The notes under the pieces are model-generated. The model was not told the origin of the DNA. It did not search any database and saw nothing but the letters and a program-made list of their open reading frames with translations. 64,000 nucleotides of DNA from Euborellia annulipes (lineage: Eukaryota > Arthropoda > Insecta > Dermaptera > Anisolabididae). The translations under genes and the position numbers were made by a program. Of the stretch, positions 19,440 through 30,942 are shown one piece after another (position 1 is the stretch's first letter; every line of letters begins with the position of its first letter). The stretch is taken from positions 1 to 64,000 of the forward strand of contig JAKCPI010015258.1 of NCBI GenBank assembly GCA_023213315.1. The letters run 5' to 3'.

Positions 19440-21215
19440 GCATATTTTGCATATATGGGTGATTTTTAAACCTACACTTTGCGACATGTTTTGATTTGAC
19501 TGAAAATTTTACGGGTTCTTATCGAAAAAAATAGCATGGAGGATTTTCTTTTTCTTAAATATTTTGGGAAATATCGAGGGTCGAAAATGTGAAAATTGAT
19601 GTTTTTTTAAACCTCACTTTTTTCTATCTCTGGTTTTTTAGCTAGAAAAAACTTTTTCCATTTTAAAGCTAAAAAGTGAACTTTAAGAAAAAAATTGTTC
19701 CACAAAATATTAAAGGTTTATTGTTATCAACAATTGAAATCTTTAAATCGATTTTAAATGGGGCCCCAAATGTTTACTTTTTATTATAACCATCGATTCT
19801 ACGTAAAATTTTACCGATAACGAATCGATGGAGAATCAATTAGTTATTGAAACTCCCGAGTTCTCATGGGTAAGGTCATATCAAAAAAAAAAGAAATTTC
19901 GGGGGTAGACCTCTTTCTACAATATTTAGATTTAATGGAGCTTTTATGGTCTTGTAGCTATGCGTTGAGAGGGCTATTTTTCGATTTTTTTGCCTAAAAA
20001 ATGAGGGTTTTCGAGAAAAAACTAATTTTCGAGTAATTACTCAGGATTTTTTATTCATTCTATTAGAGTTTTTCTTCCTGCAAATCGACATCTATTTAGT
20101 CTGATCTGATTAGCCGTGGAATCTCAGGGGTTTAAACTTTCAAATTAGAATTTACCGAGGGAATAAAATGATAGGAAAAAAATAAATGGTGAAATCTTTT
20201 GCTGAAAACTCAATCTTTCTAAGCGTATATTCCTCATAATTATCCTCTTAGACAGAGGAGTTATTCAAGCGATAAACTTTTTGCGCTAGGACATGACGAA
20301 AAAAGTTTATCGGCTTGAATACTCCTCTGTCTTAAGAGGTATAATTATGGGGAGTATACGGTTAAAAATAATGAGTTTTTCAGCTAAACATTTCACCATT
20401 TATTTTTTCCTATCATTTTATTTTACCGCGCTGGTAAATTCTAATTTGAAAGTTTAAACCCCTGTAGATTCCGAACGGCTAATCAGATCAGACTAAATGA
20501 GATGTCGATTTGTGCAGGAAGAAAACTCTAATAGAATGAATAAAAAATCCGAGTAATTAACTCGAAAATTAGTTTTTTCTCGAAAACCCTCATTTTTTAG
20601 GCAAAAAAAATCGAAAAATAGCCCTACTTGTGCAACGGATAGCTACTTGACCATAAAAGCTATATTAAATCTAAATATAGTTTTAGAAAGAGTGGTTCAA
20701 TACCCCCGAAATTTCTTTTCTTTTTGATATGACGTCATTTTACCGCATGAGAGTACTTGGGGGAGTTTTTTTCAATAGTACTAATTGATTCTCCATCGAT
20801 TAAAAAACCGTTATCGGTATAGAATTTTACGTAGAATGCGATGGTTATAATAAAAAAGTAATACATTTGGGGCCCCATTGTTAAAAATCGATTTAAAGAT
20901 TTCAATTGTTGATAACAATGTGAAACTTTAATAAATTTTGGTGGAAAATTTTTTTCTTAAAGTTCACTCTTTTAGCTTTAAAATGGTAAAAAAAGTTTTT
21001 TTCTAGCTCAAATAGAACCAGAGTTATGAATTTTTAAAAGTGAGCGTTTAAGCAGAAAATCATAATTTTCGCATTTCGACCCTCTCTATTTCCCAAAATA
21101 TTTAAGAAAAAGAAAATTCGCGGATGGTATCTTTTTTCGATATAGAACGTAAAAAATTTTCAGTAAATAAAAATGTGAGTGTTAATCACCCATATAGCGA
21201 TTTAAACTATATTTT
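19440..21215. repeat. Giant inverted repeat (foldback) of about 1.78 kb
   Basis: The arms, nearly 0.9 kb each, are reverse complements around a centre near 20,290. Matched pairs include GGGGCCCCAAATG (about 19759) with CATTTGGGGCCCC (about 20865), AATTTCGGGGGTA with TACCCCCGAAATTT, CATTCTATTAGAGTTTT with AAAACTCTAATAGAATG, and the central GAGTTATTCAAGCG with CGGCTTGAATACTC. Small indels and scattered mismatches separate the arms. No coding frame survives. A partial copy of one arm lies at 30600-30846, so this is a repeat family. I see no target duplication. Confidence 0.88.
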
Positions 21216-21313
21216 GCATATTTGTGTGATTTTTATTCCTCGTTTTTTGGCAAATCAAAAAAATAATTTAAGAAAATTTTAGAGACTGAGAGGGTAGGTA
21301 GGCCAGAGGTTTC

Positions 21314-21536
21314 AAACTTTTTTTGACCTCCCCCTCCCACCCTCTCTCACTGTCAAACATATCGAGAAAATTTAAGGAAATAATTAAAATATATTTAAAT
21401 TAAAATAATATTTTTCATTAAAATTATTATAAAAAAATAAATATTAAATTTCTTTTAAAAATAAAGGGGGGAGGGTGGATATTTAAAAATGAGTTCGGGC
21501 TCCCTCACCGAAAAAAAATTCTAGATACGCCCCTGG
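21314..21536. mobile_element. Degenerate hAT-like element
   Basis: It opens CAGAGGTTTCAAACTTTTTT and closes AATTCTAGATACGCCCCTG. Both look like hAT termini, but the two ends differ and no duplication is seen. It may be a chimera of two elements. The edges are C- and G-rich. Confidence 0.45.
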
Positions 21537-21667
21537 ATCTCTTACTAACAGAGCAATCGCTGATCAGTAAACCAGCATTTGGTTGCGCTCGAATTTATTA
21601 GTATTCTACTTCTTTATTATTATTATTTTTTTTTTAAATACTGGTAAACCCAGGAAAAAATATTTTG

Positions 21668-22033
21668 GCGGGGGAGGGGGTAATCTAGTGTGACTGGTCG
21701 CACAGCACACAACTTTTTCTTACTTTCGGTAATTTCAAGTTTACCAGAATATATATAGGCCTACAAATCAAATTTTTAAGTAGTAATTTTTAAAATTTTA
21801 TATTAAAAATAACTTCTTTTTAGTAGATGTTAGTTATATATAATTAATAATATTAATATATTGAAACGTCAGCGTAGAGGCTTTATTTTAATAAACGAAA
21901 TACTCATAGCCACTCTGCTATTCTTTTCTTTATATGATTAAAAATAACATTTAATTTCCAAAAAAAAATATTTTTCTCAAATCTCAGGGTTGTAATTACT
22001 CTCTTTACCATCCACCCCTTGTATCCGCTTTTG
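21668..22033. mobile_element. hAT-C copy, decayed
   Basis: GGCGGGGGAGGGGGTAATCT and GTGTGACTGGTCGCACAGCA match the interior of the copies at 15273 and 61236. The right end TTGTATCCGCTTTTG is kept and the left terminus is lost. An internal insertion at about 21815-21945 is bounded by ATTAAAAATAAC on both sides. Confidence 0.65.
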
Positions 22034-22639
22034 TTATTGATAATATAAAAAAAACTGGATACGGGATTAAAATAAAATTTTGGCTACAAAATTTTGGATG
22101 TTTTTTTTTTTACTCCACTTCTCAAAAATTCCAGTCATTCTAAATTTACATCCTTAGGGAACCGAACTCAGATCTCTTGCTATTAGATCCCTAAGCCAAC
22201 GTATCGATAAGATTGGGCTCAAATTTATTCTACTTTATGTAATTATATTTTTCAGTTTTTTTTTTTTTTTAGATAAACAAAAAAAAATTTCTTTTTGAAT
22301 CACTGGCCAAATTCTTTGCATAAATAACTACAAGTTTTATTCTAATTTACTCGTTTTTATAAATTTTTTTTTTCCATTGGCACAAAATCCTATAATTAAA
22401 TAAGGAGCAGAGCAACAAGACTTGAACTACCTTGTCAGGTCACAAGTCCGCAGGCGAGACATTCCTCTCAACAACAACAACATCAACAACGTCGACGACC
22501 AACTAATCATATGACATATATATATAAATAAAATTAAATTTCAATTTTATAGCCTCTAACTAAAAATACTATGAATTACAATTCGATAATGAATAGATAG
22601 ATTTTGTAATAAAACAATTATAGAGGTAAATATAATTGT
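22034..22639. other. Mostly AT-rich stretch, no gene seen
   Basis: A less AT-rich patch at 22410-22500 contains CAACAACAACAACATCAACA. No family is recognised. Confidence 0.5.
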
Positions 22640-22770
22640 ATAGTAGTATACCCCCTTCCGGGGCCCAAGGGGGATGACGTCACGCAGTGCGACACATGTC
22701 ACAAACAAACTGCACTGCACATACACTCCATCAACAGGAAACCGATTAATTTTCCGTCACATGGTCTGTA
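22640..22770. promoter_or_regulatory. Candidate regulatory patch with a full CRE
   Basis: GGGATGACGTCACGCAGTGC holds a perfect TGACGTCA at 22675-22682. It sits next to GGGGCCCAAGGGGG and is followed by CACATGTCAC. The patch is single copy in this window and GC-richer than its flanks. Function is an inference from the motif alone. Confidence 0.3.
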
Positions 22771-23408
22771 GAATACGATCCCTTAAGGATAATTTGATTA
22801 TACAAAGAGATGTATAGAAATTAGCCGTTTTTTTTTTTTATAGATCCCTGAGGGTAGATGCAAGTTTAGTTTCAATCAAAGTAGAATCTAGGGTGAGCGT
22901 CGCGTTACCCCCCAGGGAGGACGGATTTCTTTCAAAACATCCGGATAAAAAAACACTAATTAGAAATAACGATGAAATATCGGCTTTCCGTATAAATTAG
23001 TACAGTTTTAGAAATTCAGTTTGAAAATAGCCAAGTTCCCCTTGCTTGTTGAGGGGTACCTATTAATATCTCTTCCTCGCTCTCTTGTTGATATAAAGCC
23101 TCCATTTAGTATTTCCAAACACAATATTTTTTAAGTGACATTCCCCCAATAAGAATTTTATCATCAACTCGAGCTAATTAAGCTATAAGTCACAAGAATA
23201 TAATTTTGTATATACAAGAAGACGAATGGTAGAAATTCATCTCAAGTTGTTTTTTTTTTCCTTCTCATCTTTTTTGAGAAATGTTTAGAAAAATTTAATG
23301 AATATATACAGAAAAAAATTTTGTTCAAGTGATCAAATGAAATAAAATTATTGTCTTGTAGAATTTTTGTTAATATAATAATAAGAATATTTCTGTTTTT
23401 TTTTTGAG
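22771..23408. other. AT-rich stretch, no gene seen
   Basis: No repeat family or gene is recognised. Confidence 0.5.
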
Positions 23409-23525
23409 ATTTTTTACTTTCTCTTACCTCTATATATGCTAATATATAGAGAGAGAAAGTATTGGATTCATGTAAAAAATTCGATGTCTAGATTTTAATG
23501 GATATACACGTTTTGAGATCTCCTG
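23409..23525 (+). mobile_element. RepB 5' end fragment
   Basis: The opening hairpin (ACTTTCTCTTACCTCTATAT ... GAGAGAGAAAGTATTGG), CGATGTCTAGATTTT and GATATACACGTTTTGAG are present, then the copy breaks off. Confidence 0.78.
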
Positions 23526-23539
23526 AATTCATATATAGC

Positions 23540-23625
23540 AGGAGTTCCCAAACTTTTGGGTTCCCGGCGCCCTTAATATAACAAAATATAAAAAAAAATG
23601 AGAATGTACGGGGAAAATGGTTTTC
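23540..23625 (+). mobile_element. Left end of a hAT-like element
   Basis: CAGGAGTTCCCAAACTTTTG then GGTTCCCGGCGCCCTTA is a typical hAT left terminus. No right end is found before RepA begins. Confidence 0.5.
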
Positions 23626-23628
23626 GAC

Positions 23629-23845
23629 CTTTAGTAAAAATAGTCGGTCTTTTTAGAATCGAGTTGAAACTCTTTCAAGTCGATTAGAATCGATTCTCAC
23701 TGGACGACTTCGACTTTTTTCTTACAATAGTTAGTATCCAATAGTAATATAGTTTGTAACGTTTTCTTTGATTGACATTCATCTTTCTTTTAACACATAA
23801 CAGACCAATCAACACGCTTTCTAAGATCGGTTAGTGAGCATATAG
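23629..23845 (-). mobile_element. RepA copy 5, fragment
   Basis: It is the reverse complement of the RepA 3' half, from the AGTAAAA...TCGACTTT region through CAATCAACACGCTTTCTAAG to GATCGGTTAGTGAGCATA, where it is truncated. Confidence 0.78.
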
Positions 23846-23852
23846 GCTTTAA

Positions 23853-24675
23853 CGATTTTAATTAAAATTCATAAATCAACTATTTTTTAGATGCCCTTTA
23901 AAAAGTATATCAGTTAAATTTTTCGTGTAAATTGTTTAAAGTACACTTTACTGATGTATTTCAAATTCACTTTCCGGCTCTTCCTTCCATAGAGCCAATG
24001 TTAAATCCCCATTTGGGGATTTACATGTTAATTTCTATTCAAAAGTCCCTTTTGAAACTTTTTACACATTTTCCAATTCCTATGAAATTTTGTATTTTAT
24101 TTAGGAATCTCTATTGCGTATTAAATATCCAAATATGAGATTAAAATTTTGAAAATTAACCACAGTTTATTTCAAGCAGTCAACATTTAAAAGGCCCTAG
24201 GGGTTTGGTGTAGAGGTTAGCGTGCTAACCTCGTATACCAAACGTCGCGGGTTCGGACCCCGGGCAGTCCGATGATTTTATTTAAGCCATTTGGATACCA
24301 AATGGCTTAAATAAGAATGCCTGGACCCCTAATATGTGTATATTATCAATAACGGATATCGTTTAAAGTCTTAAATGGCCTAAGTTGCCGAGAAGACTGT
24401 GTGAAGGGGTGTGAGTGTGAATGAGAAAAAAGTGTGAATGTTTAAAAAAAAAAAAAAAAAACATTTAAAATACACAGAGCCTATGGAAATTTTGAATCAA
24501 CTGACTTTTTTACATATTACTTATTAAATGCAAGTGGCCATGTTAACTAAGGTGCTATGGGAAATTAAATATATCTCGACACAAAAAATCTGGTGTGACA
24601 GCACGGTGCACAACTTTCTCTTACCCTTAAGAGAAAGTTGTGTGTTTTGCGCCAGTCACACCAGATTTTTTAATT
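23853..24675 (+). mobile_element. RepB2 copy, split by an S1 SINE
   Basis: It has the RepB2 markers GAGCCAATGTTAAATCCCCA, TTATTTCAAGCAGTCAACAT and AAGGTGCTATGGGAAATTAA. It ends in the full terminal palindrome (AAAAAATCTGGTGTGACAGC ... GTCACACCAGATTTTTT). The S1 element at 24193-24460 interrupts it. Confidence 0.82.
24193..24460 (+). mobile_element. S1 SINE copy c, full length
   Basis: It is flanked by ACATTTAAAA on both sides (24183-24192 and 24461-24470). The head has an A box (TGGTGTAGAGGTTAGCG) and a B box (GGTTCGGACCCC) at tRNA spacing. The body includes the palindrome CCATTTGGATACCAAATGG, then GTGTGAGTGTGAATGAG and an A-run of about 17. This is a complete tRNA-derived SINE, the best reference copy here. 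Confidence 0.93.
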
Positions 24676-25679
24676 AATAATGATTTTCTCTTTTTAAAAT
24701 ATAGATCTTAACGAATTAATATTTTTCACTCTATGTCAAATCTGATTTGAATGTTCATTTAATAATAAAATAAATGATAGAAGACGAAGACGAGGAGGAG
24801 CAGATAGATAGATAGAGGGATATGGATATATGAGTGTCAATTTTCCAATATATAAGTGGGATAAGGGGCCAATGGTGGTCGTCTGCGATCTGACGGTGGG
24901 GGTGAGACGAGATAGAGTGAGCGGGGGTTGGGATGGGGGAGGGACAGATGGCTACGACATCCACCCCTTCCTTTTGGACTCTTTTTCCGGGACAGCAGCA
25001 TCTGCAACAGCAGATATCATGGACAGTAGCTGAGTCCGGCAGTAAAACGCCATCCAACCAATATCCCCAAGATTTCAATTTTAACAGCAGCCGTCTGCAA
25101 AGCCACCACCTCTCTCTCTCTCTCTTCTCCAAGCAATATGTCCCATTTGAATATTAACGTTTTTCTATTATATCATGGCGCCAGGTGGAACATATTAGGT
25201 AAAACCCTATCCAGGAAAAAAAATGATTCTGAATTGAAATTATTATTAAAAAAAAAAAAAAAAAAAAAAGAGAGAGAGGAAGAAAACGCTCTATATTCTT
25301 ATAGTATTATTATTTTTATTACAAGCTTAAAAAACGCTTTCTCTATGTATAAAAGTTATTCTTATGAAAATGATGGAATATTTTCCTTTTTTTTTTACTT
25401 TTTAAACCAACTAGCTCAAGCAATTCCCTTAGGATGAAAAAAAAGAAGTATAATTTAATAATTAGAGTGAAGAATAAGGAAAAAATTCAAAGCTTGCTTG
25501 GGAATTTTTTTTTAATAGACAAGGGAGAAGCCAAAGGGGATGTCTCTTAACTTTAAAATAAAATCGTCAGTTAATTTAATAAAAGAATATAAAATTTAAT
25601 TAAAAATTCAGGGCTCTGAAAAGTACTATAAGCCCATTTATTAAAAATCAATTAAAAATTCTAATAGAAAAGTGGAGCA
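24676..25679. other. Single-copy stretch with a GC-rich core
   Basis: Positions 24780-25140 are GC-richer than the flanks, with CCAATGGTGGTCGTCTGCGA, CAGCAGCATCTGCAACAGCA and a CTCTCTC tract. Frames of 67-125 codons cross it on both strands (24830-25033 plus, 24755-25132 minus). They are low-complexity or resemble nothing I know. It could be regulatory or exon-adjacent. The A-run at 25250-25269 and the rest is AT-rich filler. Confidence 0.35.
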
Positions 25680-25975
25680 GGATATATTCAGTTTCCACAC
25701 TTAACTTGCGTTTTAAATGTTGACTGCTTGAAATAAACTATGGTTATTTTTCAAAATTTTAATCTCATATTTGGACATTTTATTTATTACAATACAGAAT
25801 CGTAAATAAATACATAATTTCATAAGAATTTAAGAGAAATTTTTTTTAAATGTGTAAAAAGTTCCAAAGGGGATCCTTTTGGGTCGAAATTAACATGCAA
25901 ATCCCCATATGGTGATTCAACATTGGCTCTATGGAGGGAAGTGCCGGAAAGTGAATTTGAAAAATATAAATAAAT
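25680..25975 (-). mobile_element. RepB2 copy, partial
   Basis: It reads as the reverse of the RepB2 middle: ATGTTGACTGCTTGAAATAA, AAAAGTTCCAAAGGGGATCC, CCCCATATGGTGATTCAACA and GGCTCTATGGAGGGAAG. The terminal palindrome is absent. Confidence 0.78.
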
Positions 25976-26068
25976 AAATAAGTAAATAAATTTATTACGA
26001 CCCGCTTAGAGGCACTAGTCCTCGGTGGCTAGGTCAAACAAACACAATACAAATTTAAATAACAAATA

Positions 26069-26101
<33 letters not shown>
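25976..26101. mobile_element. Possible retroposed tail between RepB pieces
   Basis: AATAAATAAATAAGTAAATA is followed by a unique 60-base block (TTACGACCCGCTTAGAGGCA...) and then an A-run of about 31 (26070-26100). It may be the 3' tail of a retroelement inserted between two minus-strand RepB/RepB2 pieces. Only one copy is seen. Confidence 0.35.
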
Positions 26102-26102
<1 letters not shown>

Positions 26103-26145
26103 ATAAGCCCATTAACAATTCATGAATTTCCATTGAAAGAAATAA

Positions 26146-26738
26146 AAAAAAAATCTGGTGTGACTGGCGCACAGCACACAACTTTCTCTTACCTTCGGTA
26201 ATCGAAAGTTGTGTTGACTGTGCTTGTCACACCAGATTTTTTGTGTCGACATGTATTTAGTTTCCGACAGTACGGTACATTCGAATTTCAAGATGTAAAA
26301 TTTATAAGTGTGGGAAAATATTTATATTTTGTTACCATGGCAACCATTTCTACTATCTTTTCTATGAAGAACAAGAGTAAAGTGGGCTTCAGAAGATTTT
26401 GAGCAATAACGAGAATATACATTTGAAAGAGCATCTAAAAAATAATTGATTTTTGAATTAAAAAAAAAATCGTTGGAGCGAATTTTGAGAAAGGTGAAAA
26501 AACTGAAAAAGTACATCAGTAAAGTACTAGTACTCTTTGGCCGATTTTGATTAAAAGCTTATTTTCACGCCCTAGGGGGTGCCTAACTTAAATATAAAAT
26601 TTCAACCTCCTAACTCAATTTCTTCATGCTTTAAATTGAACCCAGACAGACAGACAGGCAGGGGACCTCAAAACGTGTATATCCATCGAAATCTCGACAT
26701 CGAATTTTTAACATAAATCCAATACTTTCTCTCTCTTA
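26146..26738 (-). mobile_element. RepB full-length copy
   Basis: Read on the minus strand it runs from the opening GAGAGAAAGTATTGG end (26738) to the terminal palindrome at 26148-26240. All middle blocks are kept, including GGTTGCCATGGTAACAAAAT and GTACTAGTACTTTACTGATG. A short S1 piece follows at its outer end. Confidence 0.82.
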
Positions 26739-26802
26739 ATATTAACGGCAACTCAGGCCATATAAGACTTATACGATAACCGTTATTATGAAAATATATT
26801 TA
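26739..26802 (-). mobile_element. S1 SINE fragment d
   Basis: CGGCAACTCAGGCCATATAA and GACTTATACGATAACCGTTA match the S1 body. The head and tail are missing. Confidence 0.65.
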
Positions 26803-27860
26803 AACCCTTTAACTGGTCACAACCCTAGCGATCGTCTACTTTTGGCTGATACGGATAGTAGGCCTTATATCTAACATAACTATAAATTTTAAATAAGCTT
26901 GTACAAAAAATATGGTGTGACTGCAACGCTGAGAAAGTTGTTGGATGTACCATTCATTATCACTCTCGATTTTTTGTTATTTGATGATTTATAAGAGCCC
27001 ATATGTTGCACTGCCACACAAATGGTTCTAATGAGTTATTAATAGAAATTAAATTTTTATGTAATGTAGTTTAACGAAAGCTATTGTCCCAATTTAATTA
27101 TTCATGAAACATTTTAACAAACTAATTGAGGCAATCGAGAAGGGAGGGAACTTTTCAAAAACATTACAAATTTTTTTTTTTTTTTTTGCCCAAATGTTGA
27201 ATTTTATTATAAACACAAAAAGGGAACAATTTTCTTGGGGTAGCTTAGGATAATAGGAAGGTGCCCGGGTGGAAATAACAGCAAGGGGTGCCGATAAATA
27301 ATACCGGAGGTGGGCTTAGCTTTGAACAGCACGAAGCCAGGGAAATTTCTTTGATTTTGTTAAAATAGATTTTGTAATCAGTGCTATTTTTTTTTTCTTC
27401 TCATTCGATCCGAAAATAATTGACGGTTAGGTGGATTTTTTTTTTTTTCATTCTGTATTTTCCCTAAAGTCTAAACAGTGGTAATAATACATTCAATAGA
27501 AAAACAATTTTTGTGTCATTTAGTTTTTCTATTACTGAATTGAACAGTTTTTTTTTTTTTTGCTAAGATGGAAAGAATTTGTGTTTTTAAAAAACCATTT
27601 AAAAGATTGAATTTTTTTTTTATTATAAAGCTTTTAAATTAATCTCAAATTGCTTAAAATAAACAGTAAAAATCAATATTGTTGGAGTATTATTATTATT
27701 ATTATTATTATTATTTCGTTAATAATGCGCGCCAATAATATTAGTTTTAAGTATTGTTGTAACAATATCGTTTTGTTGTTGAAATAAATAAACAATTTTC
27801 TTTTCTTGTTCTCGTTATCCAAATCTCGCTCTTTATTTGACCTCTTTTTAAACTCTTATT
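26803..27860. other. AT-rich stretch, no gene seen
   Basis: It holds a damaged RepB hairpin arm at 26900-26950 (ACAAAAAATATGGTGTGAC), T-runs near 27170-27187, and a (TTA)n tract at 27688-27716. No gene is recognised. Confidence 0.5.
27688..27716. repeat. (ATT)n microsatellite
   Basis: About nine uninterrupted TTA/ATT units. Confidence 0.95.
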
Positions 27861-27864
27861 ATCC

Positions 27865-28112
27865 ATCTTCTGAAGACCACTTTACTCTTGTATTTCTTAG
27901 GAAAGATAGGAGAAATGGTTGCCATGGTAACAAAATATAAATATTTGCCCATACTTATAAATTTTACATCTGAATTCAAATGTTCTGTACTGTCGGGAAC
28001 TAAATATATGTAGACACAAAAAATCTGGTGTGACAAGCACAGTACACAACTTTCGATTACCGATGGTAAGAGAAAGTTGTGTTCTGTGCGACCAGCGACA
28101 CCAGATTTTTTA
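27865..28112 (+). mobile_element. RepB 3' half
   Basis: It starts at GAAGACCACTTTACTCTTGT, passes GGTTGCCATGGTAACAAAAT and ends in the terminal palindrome (28019-28111), whose arms pair well except for a CAGCGACACC change. Confidence 0.8.
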
Positions 28113-28962
28113 TTTTTTAATAGAGTGATATTCTTTTATTTGGTGGTCGTCTATCCTCTTTTTTTTTCCCTTTCATTTTAGGGAACATTAATGTGAATTT
28201 AAAACACTTTCTCAAAGATTGATTTTAATTTTCAATTATTCCAACCTTAACGCAACTCGGCTGCATATTTAAACTTCCAAAAGGGGATAATGAAATAAAA
28301 GAGGCTTGTTTGTCGAACAAAGTAATATTTAATAGGATTGTTTATATATCCATGATTTACTTTTAATATGAAAATCTAAAGAAAAGAGGGGCGGGAAAAA
28401 TCGTGGAACAAATTGAGAAATAAATTGTTAGCAATTTTCTCTCTCTCTCTCCTTCAAATCAAATACGAACGAATTGAGAGAGAGAGAGAGGGAAAAAAAC
28501 TTGAAAACTCGGAGAGCAAAAGGGCCGAAGGGAAATGGAAACGAAAAAAAAAAAGAAAGAAGGCGAAGTCTAAATAGGTTGGTTATTAAATAGAAATATC
28601 CTTTCTTATTACGCTTGAAAAATTAGAATATTATGCTTAAAAAGTTAAGTCTAATTTTAGAGAGAAAAAAAAAATTGTATTTTCATATAATAAAGAGTGT
28701 AAAAGATAATAAGTTCAGTGTAATCAAATCTCTCGGGATTTTTGTATATTTTAACAAAAATGAGATGAGAATATTTGTCTTTAATGAAAAGGAGCAAGTT
28801 GCAGAGAACCTGAGGGTATAGTGCCATTTTGGCCTCGATATCATCGACGTTCTCTTGTTAATATTTAGAGAAAAAGTATTGCGATCGCGCTAAAAATGCG
28901 ATATGGTGATTTTTTATGGAAATTCACGTTTTGGATTTTCCTGATTTAAAAAAAAATGGTTA
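28113..28962. other. AT-rich stretch with paired CT/GA tracts
   Basis: CTCTCTCTCTCTCC (28438-28452) and GAGAGAGAGAGAGAGGG (28476-28491) face each other across 24 bases and would form a hairpin. A frame at 28633-28821 is lysine-rich and unrecognised. No gene is supported. Confidence 0.5.
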
Positions 28963-29115
28963 TCGAATAAATAACCTTCCAAGTTTTACATTTTTAGGTT
29001 AATTTTCGGCATAAGCTGTTTCTTGTGCCGTGTAGTGCCGAAGGGAATTTGTACATGATGGTACAAAAAGATTGCTTGTCAAATTTGCAGTTACGTGTGT
29101 AGCCACCTTTAAATT
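28963..29115 (+). mobile_element. Fragment of the Harbinger-like element of 61.2 kb
   Basis: ATAAATAACCTTCCAAGTTT, TTTTCGGCATAAGCTGTTTC and TTTGCAGTTACGTGTGTAGC match 61775-61920. Only the right half is present, ending at AGCCACCTTTAAA. Confidence 0.75.
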
Positions 29116-29165
29116 ATAAAATCATAAAAATCTCTCATTTCTATACCCGCAAATTTTTCATTTTT

Positions 29166-29239
29166 GTTAACCCCTCTTCGGGAGTTACAAAAAAAGTTAC
29201 AAAAACAGTTTTTTTTGTAACTCCCGAAGATGGGTTAAC
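29166..29239. repeat. Hairpin with 30-bp arms
   Basis: GTTAACCCCTCTTCGGGAGT... (29166-29195) pairs with ...ACTCCCGAAGATGGGTTAAC (29209-29239) across a 13-base loop. Confidence 0.85.
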
Positions 29240-29355
29240 AACCCGAAATATATTGAGTATTTAAATTTGTGTTATTACTTTTTTACTCTCGTGAAACTCA
29301 CATAAATACAACCTTAGTATAAATATTAATATTGTATTTTATAGACGAAACAGTC

Positions 29356-29495
29356 CTAATTATAAAGCCTGCAGTTTTACACTTGACCTGAAAGGAGAGA
29401 TAATAAAAAAATTAAAATTGAGAAATCGTTTTAATTTACAAACAACCCACCAAAAACCTGGGACGACGAGTAAAACTGCAGGCTTGAATAATTAG
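29356..29495. repeat. Foldback with GCCTGCAGTTTTAC arms
   Basis: CTAATTATAAAGCCTGCAGT... at 29356-29380 is the reverse complement of 29470-29495, with one small gap. The 89-base loop is AT-rich. It is a small foldback or MITE. Confidence 0.75.
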
Positions 29496-29499
29496 TATA

Positions 29500-29672
29500 C
29501 TGTATATATTTTCACATGTTTATAAGTTTTACATCTTGAATTCTATCTAATGTAGAAAGTGGGAATGTCGTAAACTAAATACATGTCGACACAAAAAATC
29601 TGGTGTGACAGGCACAGAACACCGAAGGTAAGAGATAGTTGTGTGCTGTGTGACTAGTCACACCAGATTAGT
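29500..29672 (+). mobile_element. RepB 3' end
   Basis: TTTTACATCTTGAATTC, AAATACATGTCGACACAAAA and the terminal palindrome (29588-29670) are present. The left arm has a deletion around ACAGAACACC. Confidence 0.78.
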
Positions 29673-30599
29673 TTTTTTTTATTTTCTTTTTTTCTAAAAA
29701 AAAAAGTTGAAAATTTTTTTCAATGATTAATTTGATAAAGTCATGGAATTAAAGTTTTATAATTATACATAATCTCTCTTTGTTAAAACATAATTAGATT
29801 TTCCTCCTCTTACTTTTTGCATCTTGTTTGCTTTTGTTTTACTTAATTTTTTGGTTGTTTTTTTTTTTTTTTTTTCTAACTCTATTTATCTTTAGCCCTA
29901 AAGCAATTAAACAAAAAATCTTTTTTTTTTTGTATATAATTGTGGAAATTTCTTAAATGGAATGAAAAGTTTATGAATTTCAAAGACCAAGTTAAATATT
30001 ATTTTAGATCAACATATATATAATATAAAGAAGAAAAATATTTTTAAACAATTCCTTTATCTTAATAATACGAACACTTTGTTTTGAGAGAGGGGAAGAA
30101 ATATTGTTCCAATTTTTATTTTATCAAGCGGAATAGAATAGATGTTATCAGTTATTGATTCTTTTTTTTTGGCGACTTTAAACAACTTTAACTGTATTTT
30201 ATATTTAAATTCATTTCTTCGCGGCGTTTGGCTTAGAAGACGAATGTTTTTGAACAGAGTAAGATAATGGCTGTATGATCTAATATCAATACGTGTTGAA
30301 TAGTCTATGGAAGTAAAAATTCGATGTCGTCTACACAGCCTCTGGTCCTTTAACGTGATAACGTCTATTTCCTGATTTCGAACTATTTTTTTTTTTTTAC
30401 TGTGTTCACAATAATTATTTTATAATTAAGACAATATACAATATTGAATTAATACTGAATTTACTTTTGTGTTTTTAATAAAAGCCATTTTTTTTAAATT
30501 TTATTCGTCTGTGGTAATTTTTTGTTAATTTCTTGCTTAAAAAAGTTTATTAAAAAAAAATTGATCCTAGAGTTTATTAAGCCGGATTTTTTTTTTATA
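29673..30599. other. AT-rich stretch, no gene seen
   Basis: Many T-runs. No family or gene is recognised. Confidence 0.5.
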
Positions 30600-30846
30600 T
30601 AGTCAATTAGAGCTTTTCTTTCTGCACAAATTGACATCACAATTAGTCTGATCTGATTAGCCGTTCGGAATCTACAGTGGTTTAAACTTTCAAATTAGAA
30701 TTTAGCGCCAAGCGGTAAAATGAATTAATAGAAAAATAAATAAATAGTGAAATCTTTACCTGAAGAATCATTCTTTCTAATCGTATATTCAACGTAATTA
30801 TACCTCTTAAGACAGAAGGGTTATTCAAGCCGCTAACTTTTTCGTG
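30600..30846 (+). mobile_element. Partial copy of the giant foldback
   Basis: TTGACATCACAATTAGTCTG, ATCTGATTAGCCGTTCGGAA, TTTAAACTTTCAAATTAGAA and TTATACCTCTTAAGACAGAA match the inner part of an arm of 19440-21215. It stops just past the symmetry centre, so this copy is half a palindrome. Confidence 0.82.
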
Positions 30847-30942
30847 CATGCCTCCCTACCCGGCCACTATACACACATGATTTGTAAAACGTCACGTCAA
30901 AAAATAATAATTAATCAGTCTTTATTTTTGTCCACCATTTGG

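Noticed and set aside
24193..24270. tRNA gene (also at other S1 and S2 heads)
   Set aside because: A and B boxes are present, but each is followed by a conserved non-tRNA body, a poly(A) tail and target duplications. These are SINE heads.
24755..25132. A 125-codon minus-strand frame as a gene
   Set aside because: It is rich in CT-tract residues and polySer, shows no domain, and is overlapped by equally long frames on the other strand.
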